Assembly (NCBI GenBank): GCA_002104985.1
Contig: MCGO01000296.1
Location: forward strand, 1 to 37,903
DNA length: 37,903 bases
Direction: 5' to 3'
Origin: Rhizoclosmatium globosum
Lineage: Eukaryota; Chytridiomycota; Chytridiomycetes; Chytridiales; Chytriomycetaceae
Shown: one piece after another, positions 30,401 through 37,903 of the stretch
How the letters are laid out: each line of letters begins with the position of its first letter
Position numbering within the stretch: position 1 is the stretch's first letter
The notes under the pieces: generated by a model
What the model was told of the DNA's origin: nothing
The model's input: only the letters and a program-made list of their open reading frames with translations
The model's database searches: none
Position numbers and translations under genes: made by a program

Positions 30401-30926
30401 GCGTTCATGAAGGCAACGCCGATCAAAATGGCACCAAGGTAAGTCTACCGCTTTCTTTAAATACAACTCAATATCATTGGAGATCTCACTTACATTTTGA
30501 TAGTTTGCAGCATAATTGATTCCCAACAAGATGTAACACGCAACACCAGAAACGATCAACATCACATTGAAAAGTCCTGACAGAATATCTAAAAACCGTA
30601 GGATCCAGTGACGCTTCTTTGGAGGTGTGAGGCAATTTGGTCCATATTCCAACAGACGTTTTGCAGCCTCAGCCGCAGTTAATCCTTGAGAGTTTTGAGG
30701 CTTCGTCTCATTAACGGACACAGAATATTTTGCAGCACACTCCGTGATAGAAAGCTTATGCTCTGTCTGTTTTCGCGAAGAGTGAACGTTAGGTTTTGAC
30801 AAGATGCCAAGAAACGCCAAGAACTCACCACCGCGATGGATTTCGCGTCTTTCTTTCCTGCTATTGCAAGCTAATATTAGGCTCTGTACACGACACTTGA
30901 GAAAGGAACAGCTCACCGTCAGGCAT
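27429..30926 (-). CDS. P2C-type P-ATPase (Na,K/H,K-ATPase alpha-like), copy B
   Basis: The proposed start at 30926 gives MPDACNSRKERREIHR, then splices to EHKLSITECAAKYSVS. The body continues in large exons, the last being 29710-27429, and ends LQMFPTRWSTGGK. It has the same domain order as copy [22 protein letters not shown] in M4, [43 protein letters not shown]5 reads YVITHTMPE, M6 VVDLGFELF and M8 QQCFNHF. Unlike copy A it keeps the M4 glutamate. Intron positions differ from copy A in the 3' half, where copy B has one very long exon and copy A several introns. Divergence is high for a tandem pair, so the duplication is old. The first two exons are less certain than the rest. Confidence 0.92.
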
Positions 30927-31043
30927 TCAGGAATAATGGAGTGTTTTTTTTCAGGTGATTGTCACTGCCAGCCTTCAAAACCAGCCTCCAACCATGACAA
31001 TCCGCCTGCCAAGATGTTCACATTATTCTCGGAAATTTTTAAT

Positions 31044-32147
31044 TTATTCAACTTCCCATCCCATAGGAACTCTAATAGTAGCGCCAGGAGTTCTCGAAAA
31101 GCACATTGTCACAGTCACGTCCACCATTTTATCGCTTCCTTCCAACACCTGAACTGTTCCACGCTGTACCTTTGAAGTTTCCGTTGCAATACGCGTGATG
31201 GACAGGTCGGATGCAGGTAAGGAAGGAAGACCAAACGCAGCAGTTTCATGCACACCTTTTTCCTTACGCGTGCATTCTCTGTGGTGCTCGGCTTCCCAGT
31301 CAGACGCCTGACATATTTCGGAGCAATAACAGACACACTGACATTGCTCGCATTTCGTGAGAGTAACATCTTTCGAGAGAGGAGAAGCTCCACACCAGAA
31401 ACAGACTGTTAAACTGGTAGATTGCTCTTCAGGGGATGGCTTTTGGATAATAATGCGGCCCGCGGTTTTGAGCTTCTCTGGGTCTGCGTTCAGGGTGTTT
31501 TGGAATACGACACATTCTTTTGTGGCAGAGAGGAAGAGAAAGACGTCGCAGATTTCGGGAGAGTTCAGGAAGAAGGAAATCAACTGACCAATTTGCTTCT
31601 TGTGCTCTTTGTTCTTGATGGGGAGAGGGAATGGGGGTTCCACGTTTCCACCGCCAACAATGACTTCGAAGGGAAGAGTTCGGAGAGCAGATGCAAACTC
31701 TCTGCATATTTCGATTTCTTCCTTTGGTAAGTTGCAGATGGCAAGACGAGATGCATTTGCAAAAAAGTAGGCAAGAGGTGAAACCGAGACTGTCACGCCC
31801 TTTGCCTTTTGAGCCTTCTGAGCCATCTTGTTGAGCTTCACGTTCCAGACTCCAGGTGCATCAAAGACAGATTGTTGGGCAAGAGCAATCTCAGAGTCGA
31901 TGCCTGATTCAGTTGCAGCTTTCAAATGGGCTTCTTTGAACTGATTCACGACTTCCTGTGATGGAGTGAGGCCGATCCAGAAGGCCTTTTGCATGTACTG
32001 TTTGAATCCAGTTCCCAGGGCAAGACCAATTGGGACAGTTGGGGCTGGAGTAGATTGACCAGACTCGGTAGCAGATGGAGTCGGTGATACACCGTCACTA
32101 CTAGCCATAGGAAGATCGGAAACCTTGTCTGAGTCAGTTGCGGACAT
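31044..32147 (-). CDS. MYND zinc-finger protein
   Basis: A single 367-codon exon. Residues ~249-292 form a MYND finger: CFWC, CEQC, CYCSEIC, QASDW, EAEHHRECTR, with the full set of seven Cys and one His in family spacing. MYND fingers bind proline-rich peptides, and many sit in transcription corepressors or in SET-domain methyltransferases. No SET domain is present here. The N-terminal 40 residues are Ser/Thr/Pro-rich. Residues 45-240 are helical and recall MYND-plus-unknown-domain fungal proteins, but I cannot name the domain. The C-terminus is a beta-rich ~70 residues. It is divergent from the NIPA-like gene with 60 bases between start codons. Confidence 0.85.
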   Translation of the reverse strand: MSATDSDKVSDLPMASSDGVSPTPSATESGQSTPAPTVPIGLALGTGFKQYMQKAFWIGLTPSQEVVNQFKEAHLKAATESGIDSEIALAQQSVFDAPGVWNVKLNKMAQKAQKAKGVTVSVSPLAYFFANASRLAICNLPKEEIEICREFASALRTLPFEVIVGGGNVEPPFPLPIKNKEHKKQIGQLISFFLNSPEICDVFLFLSATKECVVFQNTLNADPEKLKTAGRIIIQKPSPEEQSTSLTVCFWCGASPLSKDVTLTKCEQCQCVCYCSEICQASDWEAEHHRECTRKEKGVHETAAFGLPSLPASDLSITRIATETSKVQRGTVQVLEGSDKMVDVTVTMCFSRTPGATIRVPMGWEVE

Positions 32148-32207
32148 TTGGTAGTGGAATGAGTTGGTAAAAGAAGAAAAAGAGATTACTCAAATCCAAT
32201 CCAATCA
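32148..32207. promoter_or_regulatory. 60-bp bidirectional promoter between MYND and NIPA-like genes
   Basis: Opposed ATG codons are 60 bases apart. The interval is purine-rich on the plus strand (AAAGAAGAAAAAGAG) and has no TATA box. It is the second very short divergent promoter in the window. Confidence 0.45.
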
Positions 32208-33216
32208 ATGCTCTTTCTTGGAGTCTGCTTTGCCCTAATCGCCGCATCGCTAATTGGAACGGGCCAAACACTCCAAAAGTATGCGCTGACTCAGCTGCTT
32301 CAGTTACCGCCACTTCCGCATTCGGATTCAGTGAGAATTGCTCATCCTCCAACTCCGTCACTCACTCAAATGACAAAAACTATAATGACAGAAAGACCGA
32401 CGAAAGAAGAAACCCGAACAAACATCGCGCACTAAAAGCCCGTATTGGATCTTTGGCTTCTCGCTGTGTTACCTTGGCGAAGTATTCAACTGGCTCGCAC
32501 TTGGCCAAACAAGCGCCTCAGTCGTTACCCCACTCAATATTGTTTCGGTGCTCGTTGCTGGAACTCTGAGTGCCGTCTTTCTGGGTGAAGAAGTGAATCG
32601 CAGCCAAAAGAAGGGTTATCTGTGCATTATTGTCGCTGTGGCCCTGATTCTTGTTGCGTCGCCATCGGGGGCTAACACGTCGCTGGGCTCAACTCCGAAA
32701 GAAGTGCTTGAGTCGCTCTCGCGTTATGAGTTTTTGACGGGGTTCTCGGGAGTCTTTCTGGTTCAGACGTACCTTATTTACCTCGCCATGTTTAGGAGGA
32801 CTTCGATTCTCTTACTGACGGCTATTTGTAGTCTGTTTGGTGCTATCGTGGTGGTGGGTGGGAAAGTAATTACGAGTTTGTTGGGAGCTGCTGCGACTTC
32901 ATCGCATTCTTTGTATTCAACGCCGGACGCTATCCCTTCTCTGCTTATCATCATTACAATGGTTGTTGGATCTGTGGTCATTCAAGAATACTTTAAACAA
33001 GAGGCCCTGACGCGATACAGTGTCTCCAAATTCCAGCCCATCTTTTTCGCTGGCTTCAACTCAGCTGCAGTATTGAGCTCAGTCATATTATTCAAAGAGT
33101 GTGAGACTTGGCAGGGGCTGATTGCTTACCTTTTATTCTTTGGGTTTGCAATTGGAATCATTCTTGTAGGTTCACAAATGATTCAACAAGTTGAACCAAA
33201 ACCAACTGAAAAATAA
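32208..33216 (+). CDS. NIPA-like (DUF803) magnesium transporter family membrane protein
   Basis: Exons 32208-32330 and 32392-33216 (61-base intron) give 315 residues with about nine hydrophobic spans, as in NIPA proteins. Family-like features are the first span with an IGTGQTLQKYAL exit, YLGEVFNWLALG followed by SASVVTPLNIVSVLVAG (NIPA: EAANF...TPLGALSVL), and LGEEVNRSQKKGY. The last spans carry VSKFQPIFFAGFNSAAVLSSVILFKE. Animal NIPA proteins carry Mg2+ and similar divalent cations across plasma and endosomal membranes. Membership is by fold and motif, so the substrate is inferred. The first intracellular loop is short and Lys-rich and is split by the intron. The EamA/DMT drug-metabolite superfamily is the wider alternative. 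Confidence 0.78.
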
Positions 33217-33272
33217 AAAGATTAGAGTGATAGAGTCAAATCAAGCATCTAATAAATCCTGTTTTCAAAAAA

Positions 33273-34803
33273 ATGGCGGACGCGCTCGAAGAAGCAACCA
33301 AGAACGTCAAGAAGGGAACGCCAGGAACACTCAAGAAGAAGCCCCCAGCCCTCCCATCAAAACAAGGCGGAAAGAGCAAAAAGGGCGGCCCGAAAGACGG
33401 CCTCATCGCCGTGGCAGATCTCTTGGCCGCAGACAAGGACAAGGACCCGACAAAACCAAACACAGCCGCAACGGCAAAAGACGCAGTCGTCGCCACAAAC
33501 GCAACAATCGACGAAGAAGACGAGCCCCGCCTCGAACAAGATCCGACGGAACTGGACGATGGCTGGGAATCCGATCTCAACATCGACGCAATTGAAAAGG
33601 CTAAAAAGAAGCCGGTCTTGGATCCATATGTCACAAAGTGTAAAGAGCTTGGCGTGGTTCCGGTTTCGTTCTTTGCGGAGAAGGTGAAGGAGGGTGAACG
33701 CGAAATCGTGTTGGCCCATCGAGGATTAGGTCCGAAAGGCGCTGAAGCTGTCGCTGCAGTCCTAGAGGTTGGTGAAATCACGCGTGGTTTCTGGTTTTGC
33801 TCAACTGGATTGAATAGTCAAACTCAACTATTGTTTACTTGGACTTGTCAGACAACTGGATCGAAAGCGGTGGAGCAACAATCGGACGGAGTCTCCAAAT
33901 CAACAGAACTCTCACGTTCTTGAATTTAGCAAACAACAAGCTATCCCTACAGGGAGGAACAGAAATGGCGGAGATGTTGGCGTTCAATGGGACTTTAAAG
34001 ACACTGATTCTATCAGGTTGAGTTATTCTTACTAGTTTGAAAAAAATTAAGTGAATGAAATCCAGGGAATCGATTTGGAGACAAGGAGGCCAGTCTTCTC
34101 GCAGAAGGGCTGAAACAAAACTCATCCCTACAAGGTGAATCGAAAGTCGTTCAACTCAATCTCATTTTTATAAACCAGCTATCGACCTCAGTCATAACCA
34201 AATCGGAGATTTGGGTGCGCTTGCATTGGGGGCTGGATTGGTTGCAAACGATTCATTGAAGGAGCTCAATTTGGGTAAATTGAATCAGTTTAATTTTTTT
34301 TAATCTTCTAACGAAACGAATGACAAAAGCATGGAATGAAATCCGCGTTCGCGGTGCAAACGGATTCCTCAATTTTCTCAAAGACAACGGATCAGTCAGT
34401 TGTTTGAGTTTACAAGACAACGGAGTCGGAGAAAATGGCGTAGCCGTTTCAGCTTACTTGGCTAAATCAAACGCCATCCAAATGCTAAATTTGAGGTTTG
34501 TTTGTTTTTATCAAGGACATCGATCATTCGTCTGAAAAACTTTCTCTCCATAGTCGAACACGACTGAATGATGCGAGCATGACGTTGGTTGCAAAAGGAG
34601 TCGAACAAAGCTATAGCATCAAAGAATTGGATGTATCAGAAAATCCTGTTGGTGATGTGGGTATTTTGGCTTTGTTTAAAGCCATCTTTGCATCCAACTG
34701 CATCAAGAGAGTCGTCATGAAACACATCAAGATAACAAAAGAGGTCCGTCTAAAGTTGGAAGAGTTGAAGAATGAAAAGCAAGATGTGGAGATTGTGGAG
34801 TGA
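33273..34803 (+). CDS. Leucine-rich repeat protein, LRRC74-like
   Basis: Exons 33273-33767, 33818-34016, 34066-34134, 34179-34274, 34330-34495 and 34554-34803 give 424 residues. The first ~110 residues are Lys/Ala/Asp-rich and probably disordered. Then CKELGVVPVSFFAEKV leads to HRGLGPKGAEA, the typical LRRC74A/B entry. Ribonuclease-inhibitor-type repeats follow: YLDLSDNWIESGG, FLNLANNKLSLQGG, NRFGDKEA, AIDLSHNQIGDLG, LNLAWNEIRVRG, LSLQDNGVGENG and LDVSENPVGDVG. The splice sites fall repeatedly within or between repeats, near the LxL-x-x-N segment. It is a protein-binding scaffold. Animal LRRC74 is expressed mostly in ciliated or germ tissue, which would fit a flagellated zoospore, but that link is inference. 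Confidence 0.85.
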
Positions 34804-34977
34804 ACCGAGATATTTGGTGGGAAACAAAATAACATCCAAATGTCAAAAACGAGCCAACGAACACCTTTATTACGATTTACGCGAAGCAGAAAACAACAAC
34901 AACCAAACGAGCATTTTTTTGATTAAGGATAGAAATGAAAATAGGGATAGGGAACAACTTTTGGTTGTGTTGGATTT

Positions 34978-35571
34978 TCAATCCATTTCAACGTCTTGCT
35001 CTGACAGCATACACGCGAGTTTACAGACTTGTAGTTTTTTATTAAGATCGTCGATCAGATCGATGGATTTCGAGGAGGTAGATGAGAGTTCTGAAGTAGC
35101 ATTTCTGAGGGAGGTGAATCCAAAGGCGGCCCAGGTTGTAGCTGAACTTGAGGTGGTCAAAGTCTGAGGCGATGCTGTAGAGTTATTCTCAGACTTTGGC
35201 TGTACGAGGGAAGCAGAGGAAGAGGAAGAAGAGGAAGATAGGGCCTTGAAGGACGAGGCGGCGCTGGAAACAAAGGACGACAAGTCAAAGGATGATGGGG
35301 CCGAGCGCGTCCGTTTCAGCAGAACTTTGACAGGACTTTCGCGTTGATCCGTTTTGATTTTGATGATGTTGTTGTTGTTGTTTTGAATCCGTGGTTCAAG
35401 TTGGAGTTTGAAGTAGCGCGTCAGAGGCGATTCGCCCGAGGGAATGTGGCGCGTGGTCGTCGCCGTCTTGGGCTTGAGACACTTGCCGCCGCGGACTTGG
35501 CGGAGGGTTTGGCGGCAGGGCGACTTCATCGCATTCAGATTCTGTCGTCTTTTAACGAACGAATGAGACAA
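34978..35571 (-). CDS. Low-complexity 197-aa protein of unknown family with a PIP-like motif
   Basis: A single exon. Basic N-terminal half (VKRRQNLNAMKSPCRQTLRQ), then ESPLTRYFKLQ, an Asn run, KVLLKRTRSAPSS, a Ser run (SSSSSSSSA) and a predicted helical end (SIDLIDDLNKKLQVC). The order of features and compositional bias look like a small nuclear regulator, but I recognise no family. The string E-S-P-L-T-R-Y-F fits a PCNA-interacting peptide (x-x-x-hydrophobic-x-x-aromatic-aromatic) with Glu in place of the usual Gln. An in-frame ATG fourteen codons in (MKSP) is an alternative start. It lies just downstream of RFC2 on the same strand (165-base gap). Confidence 0.55.
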   Translation of the reverse strand: MSHSFVKRRQNLNAMKSPCRQTLRQVRGGKCLKPKTATTTRHIPSGESPLTRYFKLQLEPRIQNNNNNIIKIKTDQRESPVKVLLKRTRSAPSSFDLSSFVSSAASSFKALSSSSSSSSASLVQPKSENNSTASPQTLTTSSSATTWAAFGFTSLRNATSELSSTSSKSIDLIDDLNKKLQVCKLACMLSEQDVEMD

Positions 35572-35736
35572 GTTTCGTTTGTTCAGTCAAGTCGACGAAA
35601 TGTGACAAGAGTCCGAACACAAAAATTGATTCAAGGAAATATCACATCTCCTCTTTCTCCTCGTTTCTTTCTCTTCATTGCTACATATACTATCCATAAC
35701 ATTAAATACATCAAATGCGATCCATGAACCTCTCTT

Positions 35737-37226
35737 TCACTTCATGGATAGACTACACAGTCTGGCCGCCAGTGCAGAAACTTGAATCACACTCTGAACA
35801 CCCTCAATCATTCTCATATGAGTAGTTCCAATCTCCTGCATTCATTCAGTCGTCAGTAAAAAAAGGACCGCGAAACCAAACACATACCCGAATGAACTCC
35901 AACTTCATGTACTCTGGCATAGCATGGAACTTGACAACACGGAACAATGTTCCCACAATATCGATTCCACTGTAGCCTTCCACCCAAAACTTTTCAAGCC
36001 TGCTAACAGCTGCGTCCACGTCTCCCTTCATGCACGCATCAATCACTGCTCCAAGTACTTCGGGACTAGGTTGATCGCACACTCTAAAGACATTATCATA
36101 AGACACGAATCCAAAACCTGAGTGAGTAGCCTGCAAATTGTTGATTGCTTGTCGCATATCTCCTTCCGCAGAGAAAATGATTGCTTCCAGGCCCTCTGGA
36201 ACATATTCAACCTACAAATACTAAGCAATTAGTTGTTTTGTACGATAATGCAAGCGATCAACGAAGTTGTCCGTGACTCTTTCCAAGTATTCACTTTCTC
36301 CTTCTTTCTCCCACCCAAAACAACTCACATTCTCAAACTGACAAATTTCAGTCAATCGCTTCAAAACCTGAGAATCACTCAAACGCGAGTATCTCAGAAT
36401 GGCACAACGAGATTGAATTGGCTCAATAATCTTGGAAGACATGTTGCATGCAAGTGCGAACCGCGTGGTACTCGAATAAATTTCCTACTCAGATTTATAA
36501 GCTGGTATTTTGAGGAAATCTTACAAGATAGTACCATTGTTCGGCGGAGGGCTTGTTGAGCTCCTGGAGTCATACTACAACATACAAGCCATCAGAATCC
36601 ATAATTCTACTGAGTCTAAAAACGCAGAGCATAAATACCTGTCTGCTTCATCCAGAATAATAATCTTGTGACGTCCCTCAGGCAACGTCACCTTCTTCTG
36701 TGCAAACATTTTGATTCTGTTTCTCACAACATCAATTCCACTGAAATTATGTAGCTGGTTTAGCGAATGCGTTTTGTTGCAGCACAATGTATCGTACCGA
36801 TCGTCTGAAGCATTCAGTTCCAACACAGCCTCCTTATACTGCGCGCCCAAGAGCTCACGAGCAAGACAAAGGATCGAAGTTGTCTTTCCGATACCTGGCG
36901 GTCTGTTCAACCAGTCTGATGAGCATTGGATTCAAAAGCAAAGCGGGGATCCTCCAAACATACCCAGAAATGATAATGTTGGGCATGTTTCCATCACGTG
37001 CGATAATTGAGAGTCGAGAAACTGTGTCTTCGTTTCCGACAATGTCTTTCAAGACGATGGGGCGGTATTGTTCAACCCTGTATGTTTTCAGTTTGTTGAG
37101 TTGACTGGCGAGGGCTTACCATGGTAAGGAGTAAGTGTCCTGGTTTCCCTTGAACTCGCTATCAGCGTCAGGAGCCTTGGTTGACGGGGCGGTGGAGGAA
37201 GAGGAGCCTGTTGCTGTTGCGAGCAT
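35737..37226 (-). CDS. RFC2: Replication factor C small subunit RFC2 (yeast Rfc4)
   Basis: Starts at 37226 ([12 protein letters not shown]), with about seven introns and the stop at 35737. The sequence follows human RFC2/yeast Rfc4: [20 protein letters not shown], Walker [12 protein letters not shown] (Ile as in yeast Rfc4), [20 protein letters not shown], Walker [44 protein letters not shown] (SRC arginine-finger motif), [23 protein letters not shown] and EIGTTHMRM. It is one of five AAA+ subunits of the clamp loader that opens PCNA onto primed DNA, and also works in checkpoint clamp-loader variants. One donor reads GTACTA (36535), giving a 50-base intron that keeps the RTMEIYS alignment. 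Confidence 0.95.
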
Positions 37227-37289
37227 ATTTCTGGACTTTTTAGTTCGTTCGATTTATGGGTATATTCTTAACCTTTGATCACCATTAAC

Positions 37290-37903
37290 TCAATTCAATC
37301 CATTCGCAATAACGCTAATACGTTCTTGCTCAGTGAAGAGGACGTAAGAATTCGTTCCTGGTTTCATCCAAAACAGGACATCACCATTAACCAACGAATG
37401 GTTGAATCCTTGGTTACGATATTCCACCTTCTTTTGTTTCAGCGTTCCTGTGTGGGACTCTGTGTATTCATCGTCGCCTCCGTTTCGCAATAGCCGAATC
37501 CAGATGGGGACAGCATATCGAGGTAACCGCTGCAAGAGAAACTCGCCCAAATTTCCTACTTCAAATGTGTTGGAACTGACATTTAAAGCCACCATTCCAG
37601 CGCGTCCATCGCTTCCAGGGACCAGCACACCGTATACGTTCGCCTCAAGAACTCCAGGAAACGCGTGAATAACTCCAGCAACTTGCAAAGTTGAAACATT
37701 CTCTCCTTTCCATCTGAACGTATCGCCAATGCGGTCCGAAAAGTACACAAAACCATCCGCGTCCTTCCAAACCGTATCCCCAGTTCTGAAGTACTTATCT
37801 CCCTTACGGAACACGTCTTTCAACACCTTCTTCCAGATCCAACGCGGTCCTTATAATAGCCTTTGAAAGCCTTGGTCAAACTCTTGTCATCAATCACAGA
37901 AAC
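37290..37903 (-). CDS. FAT1: Fatty-acid transport protein / very-long-chain acyl-CoA synthetase (C-terminal part, cut by window edge)
   Basis: C-terminal third of an adenylate-forming enzyme of the Fat1/SLC27A family: KVLKDVFRKGD, FRTGDTVWKDADGFVYF, then the VLACS signature DRIGDTFRWKGENVSTLQVA, EANVYGVLVPGSDGRAGM, and LPRYAVPIWIRLL. These proteins activate long and very-long-chain fatty acids to CoA thioesters and assist uptake, at ER, peroxisome or plasma membrane. Between 37833 and 37852 the frame breaks: FKGYYKD just upstream and KKVLKDVF just downstream are both family sequence in frames that differ by one base, with no room for an intron. One base may be missing from the assembly. The N-terminal two thirds lie outside the window. 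The stop is 63 bases upstream of the RFC2 start. Confidence 0.9.

Noticed and set aside
1..37903. tRNA, rRNA, CRISPR arrays, transposons, bacterial operon features
   Set aside because: None seen on either strand. The genes are eukaryotic, spliced and individually promoted.

Overview
The window is a compact stretch of eukaryotic nuclear DNA holding 20 protein genes in about 38 kb. Most genes are split by short GT-AG introns of roughly 38-76 bases, often with CTAAC- or CTGAT-like branch sites. The gene set points to a fungus: PHO84-type phosphate carriers, a Pex30-type DysF protein and a LAMMER kinase. Two animal-like P2C (Na,K/H,K-type) ATPases, an LRRC74-like protein and an MT-A70 methyltransferase suggest an early-diverging zoosporic lineage (chytrid or blastoclad). 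That placement is an inference; no marker gene fixes the species. I saw no tRNA, rRNA, CRISPR array or transposon.

Left part (1-14.5 kb): the 5' part of an MT-A70-family methyltransferase gene on the minus strand is cut by the window edge just after the D-P of its catalytic DPPW-type motif. Next comes a C1 / reticulon-like / DysF protein. Two paralogous phosphate transporter genes (2777-4549 and 12767-14508) flank an unrecognised membrane protein, a LAMMER/CLK kinase with a long low-complexity N-terminus, and an L-type lectin cargo receptor.

Middle (14.5-23.3 kb): SNU13 and IMP3, both U3 snoRNP/SSU processome proteins, are divergently transcribed. A kelch protein and a DJ-1 protein converge with 13 bases between stop codons. 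An intronless 842-residue membrane protein of unknown family follows. TATA-binding protein and a TLS1/C9orf78 spliceosome-associated protein are divergent with only 48 bases between start codons.

Right part (23.3-37.9 kb): two tandem P2C ATPase genes differ from Na,K-ATPase, and in one position from each other, at ion-coordinating residues. Then come a MYND zinc-finger protein divergent from a NIPA-like transporter, an LRRC74-like repeat protein, a 197-residue low-complexity protein, the clamp-loader subunit RFC2 (yeast Rfc4), and the C-terminal part of a fatty-acid transport protein/very-long-chain acyl-CoA synthetase.

Three themes recur. First, introns lie at or inside the start codon (PHO84 copy 1, SNU13, IMP3). 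Second, bidirectional promoters are very short (48, 60 and 292 bases). Third, a few genes need one extra base to stay in frame (PHO84 copy 1, the acyl-CoA synthetase, perhaps the C1/DysF gene). The third theme may reflect sequencing indels or real gene decay. Exon joins were worked out by eye from splice signals, frame and family similarity.
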